Shown: positions 54,101-62,876, counted from the stretch's first letter. The stretch is DNA of 64,000 nucleotides from Eubacterium_R sp051881135 (GCA_051881135.1 JBJEPH010000108.1:71831-135830), one strand, 5' to 3'. The notes: a model not told the origin generated them from the sequence alone. A program made the numbers and translations.

Positions 54101-54853
54101 CGTATCAACAGTTGGCGGCTCGCCCGGACGAAGCTTCTTGTAAACCTCAAGCAATGCCTCTTCTTCGTTTTTGGTTGCGTCCTTTTCGATGGTTGCTTCA
54201 AGCAAAGCACTCTCACCGAAATAATCGCGCAAATCCTGGTCGGAGCCTAAGCCGAGAGAACGAAGAAATGTTGTGATGAAAATCTTTCTATTCTTATCAA
54301 TTCTTACATAGAAAATATCGTTAGCGTCTGTTTCGTATTCGAGCCAAGCACCACGGTTGGGAATTACCGTATTTGTAAATAATTCCTTACCTGTCTTGTC
54401 GTGGTCCATACCGTAATAAACGCCCGGTGAACGAACCAGCTGAGATACGATACATCTTTCAGCACCGTTAATTACAAATGTACCTGCATCTGTCATAAGA
54501 GGAAGGTCGCCGCAGAAAATACTGCTTTCCTTAACCTCGCCTGTTTCTGTATTGTGCAGACGGGCCTGAATTTTCAGAGCCTTTGAATAGGTAACATCAC
54601 GAGCCTTACACTCTGCAATGTTGTACTTAGGTTCATCCTCTAAGCTGTAATCAACAAAATCCAGAATAAGCTTTTCCGAATTGTCTGTGATTGAGCCGAT
54701 GTCCCTAAATACTTCCTTCAGACCTTCGTCGAGGAACCATTGGTAAGACTTTTTCTGCACTTCGATAAGGTTTGGCATTTGCATAACTTCATCGATTTTC
54801 GCAAAGCTCTTTCGTGTGGTTGTACCAAGCTGCACATCCTTCACATTTACCAT
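51107..54853 (-). CDS. rpoB: RNA polymerase subunit beta
   Basis: The 1248-residue beta subunit runs through conserved regions including the rifampicin-binding fork (SQFMDQNNPLAELTHKRRLSALGPGG), where the wild-type Gln, Asp, His and Ser residues are present, GHPDRKMAGRHGNKGVVS-like KMAGRHGNKGVVS, and the C-terminal zinc-independent flap. The start is taken as ATG at 54853 with GGAGTG upstream; a GTG four codons earlier lacks a ribosome binding site. Unlike most Firmicutes, no rplL gene precedes it; a promoter with a leader of about 120 bases does instead. Confidence 0.98.
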   Translation of the reverse strand: MVNVKDVQLGTTTRKSFAKIDEVMQMPNLIEVQKKSYQWFLDEGLKEVFRDIGSITDNSEKLILDFVDYSLEDEPKYNIAECKARDVTYSKALKIQARLHNTETGEVKESSIFCGDLPLMTDAGTFVINGAERCIVSQLVRSPGVYYGMDHDKTGKELFTNTVIPNRGAWLEYETDANDIFYVRIDKNRKIFITTFLRSLGLGSDQDLRDYFGESALLEATIEKDATKNEEEALLEVYKKLRPGEPPTVDTARAHLDGLFFDARRYDLSRVGRYKYNKKLGLVERLTGQVVAEPVISPDGEFLADAGEKISAEKALEIENAGVMSVVVQLESGEITKVISNGMVDIDKYLSIDKQKLAINEKVSYRVLKEIMDKVGDDQEALEEEIKLKHDDLIPNHIIVDDIFATVSYLLNLACGVGQTDDIDHLGNRRIRAVGELLQNQFRIGFTRMERVIKERMNVQSQDDSEAITPQALINARPVNAAIREFFGSSPLSQFMDQNNPLAELTHKRRLSALGPGGLSRDRAGFEVRDVHYTHYGRMCPIETPEGPNIGLISYLACYSRLNEYGFIEAPYRKVDKETGVVTDEVVYMTADMEDEFVVAQANEPLDEKGRFANNRVTCRYKDEFLTVAPEKVDYMDVSPKMVVSVATAMIPFLENDDANRALMGANMQRQAVPLLKTEAPVVGTGMEYKAAYDSGVVVIAKRGGEVVSLDARTIEIKTKSGEIDKYELIKYAGSNQGTCINQVPIVSLHQEVADGQVIADGPATCNGEISIGKNALIGFMTWEGYNYEDAVLINEKIVRDDVYTSIHIIEHEVEARDTKLGAEDITRDIPNVGEDALKDLDADGIIRVGAEVRSGDILVGKVTPKGETELTSEERLLRAIFGEKAREVRDTSMKVPHGEYGIVVDVKVFTRENHDELNPGVNKVVRVYIAQKRKIQAGDKMAGRHGNKGVVSRVLPQEDMPFLPDGRPLDIVLNPLGVPSRMNIGQVLEVHLGYAAMALGWKMMTPVFDGAHEEDIRECLKQADVGYYIDENGNKIYDGKVQLTDGRTGEKFDNRVTVGYMYYLKLHHLVDDKIHARSTGPYSLVTQQPLGGKAQFGGQRFGEMEVWALEAYGAAYTLQEIITVKSDDVVGRVKTYEAIVKGENIPPAGTPEAFKVLFKELQALGLDTTLYDDEGNRVELKQDLDDDGIPTVSDDKAFSEVNDYDGQEGYGYLDENGEEVSEANQDDEPSILDALLFNDEYDDGYED

Positions 54854-54978
54854 AAAGGTATTCACTCCATTCGTATGTTATTTGCAATGATAGACCGGTT
54901 TGTTTTCGCCTCCGAAAGCACCGTAAAAACTGCGTTTGGACGCAAAAGCACATACTTCCAGTTTACAATCGTGGGAAT

Positions 54979-55007
54979 AATATACACTAATTATAATTAC
55001 TTGTCAA
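54979..55007 (-). promoter_or_regulatory. rpoB promoter
   Basis: TTGACA (55002-55007) and TATATT (54979-54984) on the leftward strand are 17 bases apart. The predicted leader, about 120 bases, includes a TGCGT/ACGCA mini-hairpin followed by GTTTTT and a TTTCG/CGAAA hairpin. Confidence 0.88.
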
Positions 55008-55149
55008 GAAAAAGTTTTAAAAAATACAATTTTTTACAAAATTTTCACAAAACTTTTTAACTACCCAGCCGTGTGTTTTGTATTTAAGTGCAGTTTTGAG
55101 CATTTTTTTAATACGGGTTATGCCGCATTTACGGTATTGCAAAATGGTA

Positions 55150-55178
55150 TTGATTTACTGATTTTGATTTGCTATAAT
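55150..55178 (+). promoter_or_regulatory. Promoter of the peptide-binding lipoprotein/nagB/metG operon
   Basis: TTGATT at 55150-55155 and TATAAT at 55173-55178 are 17 bases apart. GAAGG precedes the ATG at 55208. Confidence 0.8.
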
Positions 55179-55207
55179 ATAATGTAATAATTTTGAAGGT
55201 TAGTAAT

Positions 55208-56884
55208 ATGAAAAAGCTTATATCAATATTAATGTGCATATTGCTTGTGGGATTAACGCTTTCAGGATGCGGCTCAAAGGAAGAAAGCTATGATTTCATT
55301 TATCCGTTTTCTGCTGATGTTAGGAGCTATGACCCGCAGGTTGCAGGCACAAGCGACGAATATTTAATTATAGAAAATACCTTTGAGGGCTTAATAAGAA
55401 TTAACGATAAGGGCGAAATTCAACCGGGTGTTGCAGAAAGCTGGGACATCAGCTCCGACAGGCTGACCTACACCTTTAAGCTTCAAAAGGGTTTAAAATG
55501 GAATATCAACACGGAGAAGAACGATAAGGGTGAATTTAAGGACGAGCGACTTCAGGCTATGGGAAAGGAATTCAACCCCGACATCACGGCAGAGGATTTT
55601 GTTTTTGCTCTGCGCCGTGCCGCTGACCCGCAAACAAACTGTCCCCTGTTTTCAAGCATTGCCTGCATAGCTAACGCAACAGCCATCCACGAGGGAAGGC
55701 TTGACACATCGGCTTTAGGTGTTACGGCGCTTGACCGATACACCCTTGAAATAAATCTTTCCCATCCCGATGACAGCTTTATGCAAACACTGACATCGGC
55801 AGTGGCTATGCCCTGCAACAGCGAATTTTTTCAGTTTACCAAGGGAAGATACGGGCTTGACACAAAATATTCCTTGTTTAACGGACAGTTTTATGTAAGC
55901 CAAATTCTTGAAAGGTCTTATCTGCTGAAGGCAAACAAATACTATATGGGCCCTGCGCCGACAAAGGCAAAGGAGCTTACCTTAAGGATAGTTGATGATA
56001 ATTCCGACAGTGCCGAAGAAATTAAAAAGCTCAAGGACGGCTACTACGATGCCGCATTCATCACGGGAACGGAATACGATGCTCTCAAGAACAGCAAGGG
56101 CATCACCTATTCGCCATATACGGATACCACCTGGGCATTTGTTTTTAACACGAACGACGAAATTTTTCAAAGCAAAACAATGCGAAAAGCGTTTTGTCAG
56201 GGCTTCAAGCGAATTGAAAAAAGCGATAAGGAATATTTATCCAATGCAACAAATCTTATACCTAAGTCGTGCGAAATAAATTCCAACAACGCAGTTAAAG
56301 CAATCGGTTCAACTATCGAGCCTCAAAACAAGGATAAGAGCGTTGAAAGCTGGTTAAAGGCTGTTGATGTTCTCGGTACCACGGAAATAAGCGTAACAGT
56401 TTTAACGCCCGAGGAAATGAGTGACTCCGTAAAGGAAATGCTTCAGGGCATACAAAGCGGCTTGGGCAAGGCTTTAAGGGCAAAAAACGGCGACGCAATA
56501 AGCTTAACTCTAAAGGTTGAGGTTATGACGCAAAAGGAAATTAAATCGGCAATACGCACAAACGAATATGACATTGCCTTTCTGCCCTTCAAATCCTCTG
56601 CAATATCCGCCGTGTCGTTTATTGAAGGCTTTGCAAACGACAGCATAGGAGATTTTAACAGAGAAAAAGTTTTAAAAAATGTTTCAACGGCACAAAGGAA
56701 ATTTAACCTAAATGATATTTCAAAAGCATTGGCAGACGCTGAGAGTGAGATTATAAAAAGCTATTCGGTTTGCCCTATGATATACGAAAGCAGCTACTAT
56801 GCTGCGGCAGACGGTGTAAACAATGTTCAGTTCCACGCAGGTACGGGAAGGGTTAGTTTTGTAAATGCTACAAGAGATAAATAG
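55208..56884 (+). CDS. Peptide ABC transporter substrate-binding lipoprotein (SBP_bac_5)
   Basis: A 558-residue predicted lipoprotein; the signal peptide ends in the lipobox LSGC with Cys21. The remainder has the OppA/DppE-like family 5 pattern: LRSYDPQ-like RSYDPQVAGTSDEYLI, NTFEGLIRIN, GVAESWDIS, YTFKLQKGLKW and ADEFVFALRR-like ADFVFALRRAADP. It probably binds oligopeptides outside the membrane. No permease or ATPase gene follows, so it either uses a transporter encoded elsewhere or acts as a sensor. The start is ATG at 55208 rather than an upstream TTG. It overlaps the VanZ gene by 20 bases. Confidence 0.88.
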   Translation: MKKLISILMCILLVGLTLSGCGSKEESYDFIYPFSADVRSYDPQVAGTSDEYLIIENTFEGLIRINDKGEIQPGVAESWDISSDRLTYTFKLQKGLKWNINTEKNDKGEFKDERLQAMGKEFNPDITAEDFVFALRRAADPQTNCPLFSSIACIANATAIHEGRLDTSALGVTALDRYTLEINLSHPDDSFMQTLTSAVAMPCNSEFFQFTKGRYGLDTKYSLFNGQFYVSQILERSYLLKANKYYMGPAPTKAKELTLRIVDDNSDSAEEIKKLKDGYYDAAFITGTEYDALKNSKGITYSPYTDTTWAFVFNTNDEIFQSKTMRKAFCQGFKRIEKSDKEYLSNATNLIPKSCEINSNNAVKAIGSTIEPQNKDKSVESWLKAVDVLGTTEISVTVLTPEEMSDSVKEMLQGIQSGLGKALRAKNGDAISLTLKVEVMTQKEIKSAIRTNEYDIAFLPFKSSAISAVSFIEGFANDSIGDFNREKVLKNVSTAQRKFNLNDISKALADAESEIIKSYSVCPMIYESSYYAAADGVNNVQFHAGTGRVSFVNATRDK

Positions 56885-57332
56885 AAAAAGCATAAGCTTT
56901 GCAGTTTTGTTTTGGTGCCTTACGGCAATTTGTATGGGAATAATTTTTTATTTCTCGGCACAGCCGTACAATGTATCGGACGGGCAAAGCAGCTTCGTTT
57001 TACAGCTTATAAAAAAGCTTTTCTTTTGGGCTGAGCCCACAAGCTTTATTGTGCGAAAGGCTGCACACTTCACGGAATATGCAGGACTTTGCCTGCTGCT
57101 CAACTGTTCACTGCTGTTCAGCTTTGGAAGAATAAAGCCCTTGACTGCCTTTCTGTTTGCTTCGTTATATGCTGTAACGGACGAAATACATCAGTTTTTT
57201 GTTGAGGGGCGAAGCTGTCAGCTTACAGACTGGGCAGTTGATACAGTCGGTGCATTTGCAGGTGCAGCTGCATTTTTGGCAATTTATTTAATTTTGAAAA
57301 AAATATCCGAGAAAAGGAGAATAATAAAATGA
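56865..57332 (+). CDS. VanZ-family membrane protein
   Basis: A 155-residue membrane protein with four hydrophobic segments and VanZ signatures: IIFYFSAQPYNVSDG, RKAAHFTEYAGLC, YAVTDEIHQFFVEGR and a Asp-Trp-x-x-Asp motif LTDWAVDTVGA. VanZ proteins are associated with teicoplanin resistance in enterococci, but most chromosomal members have unknown function; resistance should not be inferred. It starts inside the upstream gene and its stop overlaps nagB (ATGA). Confidence 0.88.
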   Translation: MLQEINRKSISFAVLFWCLTAICMGIIFYFSAQPYNVSDGQSSFVLQLIKKLFFWAEPTSFIVRKAAHFTEYAGLCLLLNCSLLFSFGRIKPLTAFLFASLYAVTDEIHQFFVEGRSCQLTDWAVDTVGAFAGAAAFLAIYLILKKISEKRRIIK

Positions 57333-58057
57333 ATGTATTAGTATTTGAAAGTGAAGAACAAATCGGTATTGCAGCCGGTTATTATATGTGCGGTCAGGTG
57401 CTTCAAAAGCCTGATTCGGTGCTCGGCTTAGCCACAGGCTCAACACCGCTAAAGCCATATAAATCAATGATAGACCTTTACAACAAGGGCGCAGTTGATT
57501 TTTCACAGGTTAAAACCTTTAACCTTGACGAATATGTTAACCTTGACGTTAATGACAGAAACTCATATCACCGCTTTATGCACGATAATCTTTTTGACCA
57601 TATCAACATTCCGGAGGAAAACATAAACTTTTTAGACGGTAATGCAGAGGATTTGGAGGCAGAATGCAAGGCGTACGAGGAAAAAATTAAGAATGCCGGC
57701 GGAATTGATATTCAGCTTCTCGGTATAGGCTCAAACGGACATATTGCATTTAACGAGCCTGCCGACTCCTTCCAGAGATGGACGCATATTGTTGAGCTAA
57801 AGCAATCTACAATAAATGACAATTCACGCTTTTTCAACTCCATTGAGGAGGTGCCTACAAAGGCAGTAACAATGGGTATCGGCTCAATTATGCAGGCTAA
57901 AAGAATACTCATTATTGCAATAGGAGAAAACAAGGCTAAAGCAATTAAACAGCTTATTGACGGTCAGGTTACACCCGAATGTCCTGCGAGCGTTCTTCAG
58001 TTCCATACTGATGTTACCTTAATGCTTGACAAGGGCGCCGCTTCACTTATAGACTGA
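57329..58057 (+). CDS. nagB: Glucosamine-6-phosphate deaminase
   Basis: NagB converts glucosamine-6-phosphate to fructose-6-phosphate and ammonia, feeding amino sugars into glycolysis. The 242-residue protein has the conserved LGLATGSTPLKPYKSM, NLDEYVNL and GIGSNGHIAFNEPADSF. Its substrate-binding and catalytic Asp/His positions are present. The gene is translationally coupled to VanZ (ATGA). nagA is not adjacent. Confidence 0.97.
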   Translation: MNVLVFESEEQIGIAAGYYMCGQVLQKPDSVLGLATGSTPLKPYKSMIDLYNKGAVDFSQVKTFNLDEYVNLDVNDRNSYHRFMHDNLFDHINIPEENINFLDGNAEDLEAECKAYEEKIKNAGGIDIQLLGIGSNGHIAFNEPADSFQRWTHIVELKQSTINDNSRFFNSIEEVPTKAVTMGIGSIMQAKRILIIAIGENKAKAIKQLIDGQVTPECPASVLQFHTDVTLMLDKGAASLID

Positions 58058-58100
58058 TACATAGGGTAATAATCCAACCCCTAAAGAAAGGAAAACAAAA

Positions 58101-60050
58101 ATGGCAGAAAAGGAAAAATTTTATATTACTACACCTATCTATTATCCGTCGGGAAATCCGCACATCGGTCATTGCTACACCACCGTTGCCTGCGACTCAA
58201 TCGCAAGATACAGAAGGATGCAGGGCAAGGATGTAATCTTCCTTACAGGAACCGATGAGCACGGACTTAAGATAGAGCAAAAGGCAAAGGAAAAGGGCGT
58301 TACGCCCAAGGAATATGTTGACGAAATAGTTGAAATTTTTAAAAGCCTTTGGAGCTTTATGAATATCAGCTACGACAGATATATTCGTACAACGGACGAT
58401 TATCACGTTGAAACCGTACAAAAAATATTTAAGGATTTGTATGACAAGGGATATATCTACAAGGGCACCTATAAGGGCAAATACTGTACTCCCTGCGAAT
58501 CCTTCTGGACCGAAAGCCAGCTTGTTGACGGCAAATGTCCCGAATGCGGCAGAGATGTTACCGAGGCAGAGGAGGAAGCATATTTCTTCAAAATTTCTCT
58601 CTTCTCCGACAGACTCGAAAAGCTTTTGCTTGAAACAGACTATTTACAGCCGAAATCAAGAGCAGTCGAGCTTGTAAACAATTTTATCAAGCCCGGTCTT
58701 GAGGATGTATGCGTATCAAGAACAACATTTACCTGGGGCGTACCTGTAACCTTTGATGAAAAGCATATTGTATATGTTTGGATAGACGCCCTGTCAAACT
58801 ATATTTCCGCGCTTGGCTACGACAACGAAAGATATGATGATTTTGATAAGTTTTGGCCGGCAGATGTTCATATGGTTGCAAAGGACATTATGCGCTTTCA
58901 CGCTCTTATTTGGCCGGCAATGCTTATGGCTCTTGATTTGCCTCTTCCAAAGCATCTTGCAGTTCACGGCTGGATTACCTTTAACGGTCAGAAAATGAGC
59001 AAGTCCATCGGAAATGTTGTTGACCCGCTTGTTTTGGGCGAGAGATACGGCGCAGATGCCATAAGGTATCATATTTTAAGAGAGATGGCATTAGGCGCCG
59101 ACAGCTCCTTCTCAAACGAAATTATGATTAACAGAATTAACTCCGACCTTGCAAACGATTTGGGCAACCTTGTTTCCCGTACCGTTGCAATGGTAGAGAA
59201 ATATTTCGGCGGTGTTATTCCGGCAGAAAAGGAAAGCGCAGACATAGACAACGAGCTTATTGATATGGCTCTTGCTCTGCGCGGTAAGGTTGACGCCTAT
59301 ATGGATGAAACCCAGCTTAACAATGCACTTGCGGAAATATTTAAGGTTATTTCAAGAGCAAACAAATATATTGACGAAACTACACCGTGGATTCTCGGCA
59401 AGGATGAATCAAAGAAAGCAAGGCTTGCCTGCGTGCTGTATAATCTTCTTGAGGCAATACGCATATCAACTACTCTGCTTTCGTGCTTTATGCCGTCAAC
59501 TATGCCGAAGGTGTGGGAGCAGATAGGTGCAGACAGAGAGCTTATAACATATGATAATGCAGGAAAATTCAATGTACTGCCGCAAAATGTTAAGGTTCAA
59601 AAGGGTGACGCACTGTTCCCGAGAATTGATGTTGACAAGGAAATTGAGGAGCTTAACGCTCTTATAGAAAAGCAGGCAAAGGAAGCACAAAAGGCACAGC
59701 AAAAGCCTGAAATTGAGGGACTTGCAGAAATTCAGTTTGACGATTTTGCAAGGGTTGAGCTTAGAGTTGCTCAAATTACGGAATGTGAGCCTATCAAAAA
59801 AGCAAAGAAGCTGCTGAAAATTCAGGTTAATGACGGCTCTGCACAGCCGAGACAAATTGTATCGGGCATAGCACCGTGGTATAAGCCCGAGGACCTAATA
59901 GGCAAAAGCGTTGTTATTGTTGCAAATCTCAAGCCTGCAAAGCTTTGCGGAGAAATGAGCAACGGTATGCTCCTTGCCGGTGATGTAAGCGAGGACGATG
60001 TTAAGGTACTGTTTGTTGACGGAATGCCGGCAGGTACAAAAATCAGATAA
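58101..60050 (+). CDS. metG: Methionyl-tRNA synthetase
   Basis: MetRS charges initiator and elongator tRNA-Met. The 649-residue protein has the HIGH motif (PHIGH) at 21-24, four zinc-binding cysteines at 129, 132, 146 and 149 (CTPC, CPEC), and KMSKS at 298-302. The C-terminal 110 residues form a tRNA-binding EMAP/Trbp-type OB fold (FARVELRVAQITE to GMLLAGDV). The presence of the zinc site and the C-terminal domain places it in the dimeric Gram-positive type. No T-box is seen upstream; it starts 43 bases after nagB with AAAGGA. Confidence 0.98.
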   Translation: MAEKEKFYITTPIYYPSGNPHIGHCYTTVACDSIARYRRMQGKDVIFLTGTDEHGLKIEQKAKEKGVTPKEYVDEIVEIFKSLWSFMNISYDRYIRTTDDYHVETVQKIFKDLYDKGYIYKGTYKGKYCTPCESFWTESQLVDGKCPECGRDVTEAEEEAYFFKISLFSDRLEKLLLETDYLQPKSRAVELVNNFIKPGLEDVCVSRTTFTWGVPVTFDEKHIVYVWIDALSNYISALGYDNERYDDFDKFWPADVHMVAKDIMRFHALIWPAMLMALDLPLPKHLAVHGWITFNGQKMSKSIGNVVDPLVLGERYGADAIRYHILREMALGADSSFSNEIMINRINSDLANDLGNLVSRTVAMVEKYFGGVIPAEKESADIDNELIDMALALRGKVDAYMDETQLNNALAEIFKVISRANKYIDETTPWILGKDESKKARLACVLYNLLEAIRISTTLLSCFMPSTMPKVWEQIGADRELITYDNAGKFNVLPQNVKVQKGDALFPRIDVDKEIEELNALIEKQAKEAQKAQQKPEIEGLAEIQFDDFARVELRVAQITECEPIKKAKKLLKIQVNDGSAQPRQIVSGIAPWYKPEDLIGKSVVIVANLKPAKLCGEMSNGMLLAGDVSEDDVKVLFVDGMPAGTKIR

Positions 60051-60084
60051 TTGACGGTATATAGGCAATGTTAAAGGAGAATTT

Positions 60085-61350
60085 ATGGCTACTAAGGAAA
60101 AGGTTAAAAAAACCGCCAAGCAAAAATGGGGCATCGTTTTAAAGGTGCTTATCGGCATTATTTGCGTCATTGCAATTATTGCGGGAATTACTGCAATTGT
60201 TAATGCCGTTTGTGTAAAATCAAGTGAAAAATTTATCTCTTCTATTCAAAAGGTAAATTATGAAAATCAGCTTATTCCCGAAATTGACGAGCGTGACGGC
60301 TACTACACCTTTAAAACCGATGAGGATATGAAGGTTATGCACCTTACCGATGTTCACATCGGCGGAGGCTTTATGAGCACAAAAAAGGATGCAATGTCAA
60401 TCAATGCCGTTGCCGCTATGATAACAGAGGAAAAGCCTGATTTGGTTATTGTAACAGGCGATATTGCCTACCCTGTTCCCTTCCAGGCAGGCACATTTAA
60501 CAACAAAACCGGTGCAAAGCTGTTTGCTAAACTTATGGAACAGCTTGGAGTATATTGGGCTCCTGTTTTCGGAAATCACGACACGGAGGCATATTCCTTC
60601 TATTCAAGAAAGGATATTTCCAAGTTTTATTCAAATAAGGAAGAATATCCGCATTGCCTGTTCCAAGCAGGACCTGAGGATGTGGACGGCTACGGAAACT
60701 ACATAATTAAGGCTGTTAAATCCACAGATGAAACTACGCAGGCCTTCGTAATGCTCGACTCTCATTCCTATGTCGATAACGACTATTTCGGCATTATGTG
60801 GAAATATGACTGCGTTCATAAAAATCAGGTTGAATGGTATGAAAATCAAATCAATCTGCTTACCGAGGAAAATTTTGGTTATGTTCCAAGCAGTTTGATG
60901 TATTTCCATATTCCGCCAAAGGAAATGCAGGAGGCATTTTATACATACCGTGATAATGGATTTAAGGACACGGACAGAGTTCATTACAAATACGGTGTTG
61001 CAGGCGAAACAGGAGATGTTGTATTCTCCTCTAATTACAATTACGGCTTGTTTGAGTCTGTTAAAAAAATGGGTTCAACCAAGGGTATTTTCTTCGGTCA
61101 CGACCATATCAACACTATGTCCTTTGTTTACGACGGTATTCAGCTCGGTTACGGTATGTCAATCGACTATCTTGCTTATGTAGATATATACAAGGTTGGC
61201 GCACAGCGTGGCTGTACAATCTTCACAATTCACAGAGATTCAACCTACGACATTGTTCAAGAAAACTACTATCAGGACAAATATCAGGGCGTACAGGATA
61301 AGGAAACCGTTTCTATGGAAAACTATTATGATTTCAGAGAAGCAGAATAA
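60085..61350 (+). CDS. Membrane-anchored metallophosphoesterase
   Basis: A 421-residue calcineurin-like phosphoesterase. An N-terminal transmembrane helix (about 17-42) anchors it, placing the catalytic domain outside the cell. The five metal-binding motifs are present: LTDVHIGG, VTGDIAYP, FGNHDTE, YFHIPP and GHDHIN. Similarity is to purple-acid-phosphatase-like or nucleotidase proteins; the substrate is unknown. It has AAAGGAG and is last in the operon, ending at a strong terminator. Confidence 0.85.
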   Translation: MATKEKVKKTAKQKWGIVLKVLIGIICVIAIIAGITAIVNAVCVKSSEKFISSIQKVNYENQLIPEIDERDGYYTFKTDEDMKVMHLTDVHIGGGFMSTKKDAMSINAVAAMITEEKPDLVIVTGDIAYPVPFQAGTFNNKTGAKLFAKLMEQLGVYWAPVFGNHDTEAYSFYSRKDISKFYSNKEEYPHCLFQAGPEDVDGYGNYIIKAVKSTDETTQAFVMLDSHSYVDNDYFGIMWKYDCVHKNQVEWYENQINLLTEENFGYVPSSLMYFHIPPKEMQEAFYTYRDNGFKDTDRVHYKYGVAGETGDVVFSSNYNYGLFESVKKMGSTKGIFFGHDHINTMSFVYDGIQLGYGMSIDYLAYVDIYKVGAQRGCTIFTIHRDSTYDIVQENYYQDKYQGVQDKETVSMENYYDFREAE

Positions 61351-61374
61351 AATTGTATAAATGCATTAAATACA

Positions 61375-61416
61375 AAAAACGATATACCGTAAGAAATTCT
61401 ACGGTATATCGTTTTT
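61375..61416. terminator. Bidirectional terminator
   Basis: A 17-bp stem (AAAAACGATATACCGTA 61375-61391 with TACGGTATATCGTTTTT 61400-61416) is flanked by A and T tracts and lies between converging genes. Confidence 0.9.
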
Positions 61417-61425
61417 ATTTTAGCG

Positions 61426-62556
61426 CTATTTAAGGCTTATATACATCTCATATATATCCTTTTCGGTAAGCTCAATAGGATTTCTTTTCATCAGCATTGA
61501 CATACTTTTTTGGGTTAGCTCCGTTATCTGCTCATCGGTTGTACAGCCTATCTCGGACAAACGGCTTCGCATACCCATATTTGCTTTCATTTGGGAAATT
61601 CTATCTGCCATTTCCTCTGCCGTATCAAAGCCGCAGTCCCTTGCAAATTTTGCAATTCTGCCGTCTTCATCTGCATATTTGCTGTTGAAACGCACAAAGT
61701 AATCGAGCGTAAACGCACAGGCTTCTCCGTGCGGAACGCCGTAAATATTTGTCAGAGGGAAGGAGCATGCGTGTGAGCCTGTTGTTCTCGGATGGCTGAA
61801 CGCAACGCCTGCTACTATCGAAGCCTCTGCCATTTTCTCTCGTGCCTGCAAATTATTAGGCTCGTTATATGCCTTTTCAAGCCATTCAAAAACCAGTCTT
61901 GCAGAATAAACCGAGCAAGCCGAGCAAATAGGCTGGTTAAGAGTTGCCCAATAGCTTTCTATCGCATGAGAAAGCACATCCAAGCCTGTTGAGGCAGTTA
62001 TCTGCGGCGGAACGGAAAGCGTTAATTCGGGGTCTATTACGGCAATTTTCGGATACATTGCAGGGTCATTCATAGGCTGCTTTAAATTCTGTGCCAAATC
62101 CGTTAATACAGCAATATTAGTTACCTCCGAAGCTGTTCCTGAGGTTGTTGTTACGGCAATCATAGGAATTGCCTCACTCGCACATATAGGCTTTGAGCCG
62201 GAGTGATATTTCTCGATAGTGTCCGTTCCCTTTGCTATTGCACAGGCGGCTTTACAGCAGTCCATAGGCGAGCCTCCGCCGAGCGCAACGGCAAAATCTG
62301 CATCAAGCGAGCGCATAAGCTCAACACAGGCGTTTACATTATCGGTTGTAGGATTAGGCCTTATATCCGAAAAAACGCCCAAAATCGTGCCGCTGGACAT
62401 ACTGACAAATTCGTCAGCCAATCCGTTTTTTGCAAAGCTTTTAGAGCAAACAAGCACTCCCCTGCTTCCGCCTATATCGGAAATATAGGAAGCAAGCTCC
62501 TTTCTTCTTCCGTTTCCGAAAACAAGCCTTACAGGCAAATTAAATTCCCAATTCAT
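61426..62556 (-). CDS. Iron-containing alcohol dehydrogenase
   Basis: A 376-residue Fe-dependent alcohol dehydrogenase, a paralogue of the one at 29500. The cofactor loop is ALGGGSPMDCCKAAC, and the metal-binding region includes GLDVLSHAIESYW and PLTNIYGVPHGEACAFTL. The N-terminus is the typical NLPVRLVFGNGRR rather than the extended hydrophobic stretch of the first one, so the two may have different partners or localisation. AGGAGG precedes the ATG. It is monocistronic. Confidence 0.92.
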   Translation of the reverse strand: MNWEFNLPVRLVFGNGRRKELASYISDIGGSRGVLVCSKSFAKNGLADEFVSMSSGTILGVFSDIRPNPTTDNVNACVELMRSLDADFAVALGGGSPMDCCKAACAIAKGTDTIEKYHSGSKPICASEAIPMIAVTTTSGTASEVTNIAVLTDLAQNLKQPMNDPAMYPKIAVIDPELTLSVPPQITASTGLDVLSHAIESYWATLNQPICSACSVYSARLVFEWLEKAYNEPNNLQAREKMAEASIVAGVAFSHPRTTGSHACSFPLTNIYGVPHGEACAFTLDYFVRFNSKYADEDGRIAKFARDCGFDTAEEMADRISQMKANMGMRSRLSEIGCTTDEQITELTQKSMSMLMKRNPIELTEKDIYEMYISLK

Positions 62557-62644
62557 AAAATGACCTCCTGTATCTTCATATAATAACCGTTTATATCATT
62601 TTAACACAAAGTAATAAAAAAACCAATATTTTTCAAACTTTTTC

Positions 62645-62673
62645 TTGACAAATTAGGGCTTATATTATATAAT
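62645..62673 (+). promoter_or_regulatory. Promoter of tRNA-Pro genes
   Basis: TTGACA at 62645-62650 and TATAAT at 62668-62673, 17 bases apart; a near-ideal stable-RNA promoter. Initiation near 62680 gives about 75 bases of leader to the first tRNA. Confidence 0.9.
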
Positions 62674-62754
62674 CGTTAAGCGTTGAGAAATTGCACAACA
62701 CAATAATACTTAAGAGTTTTACAGTGGTATCGCTCGCAAGAGCTTTACATATAT

Positions 62755-62832
62755 CGAGGTGTAACTCAGTTTGGCTAGAGTGCCTGCTTTGGGAGCAGGA
62801 TGCCGCAGGTTCAAGTCCTGTCACCTCGACCA
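62755..62832 (+). tRNA. tRNA-Pro (anticodon UGG)
   Basis: The cloverleaf is complete: acceptor CGAGGTG/CACCTCG (7 bp), D-stem ACTC/GAGT, anticodon stem CCTGC/GCAGG with loop TTTGGGA giving UGG, T-arm GCAGG-TTCAAGT-CCTGT and an encoded CCA. It is 78 bases including CCA. Confidence 0.96.
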
Positions 62833-62833
62833 T

Positions 62834-62876
62834 GAACTCACCGTACGGATACCACCGTTAGTGTGAGTTCTTTTTT
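62834..62876 (+). terminator. Hairpin with U-run between the two tRNA-Pro genes
   Basis: GAACTCAC (62834-62841) pairs with GTGAGTTC (62863-62870) and is followed at once by six T. It has the form of an intrinsic terminator, yet lies upstream of the second tRNA, which has no room for a promoter between. Confidence 0.65.

Larger units (their letters stand above)
54854..55207. other. rpoB / peptide-binding lipoprotein divergent intergenic region
   Basis: This stretch of about 350 bases holds the rpoB leader and promoter (54979-55007) and the rightward promoter (55150-55178). Between them is AT-rich DNA with several T and A tracts (about 55008-55080). No gene was seen. Confidence 0.8.

Noticed and set aside
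56865..57332. Glycopeptide resistance from VanZ
   Set aside because: VanZ-like proteins are widespread without resistance; no vanHAX or other van genes are present.
57900..58101. T-box riboswitch before metG
   Set aside because: Only 43 bases separate nagB and metG; there is no room and no T-box sequence.
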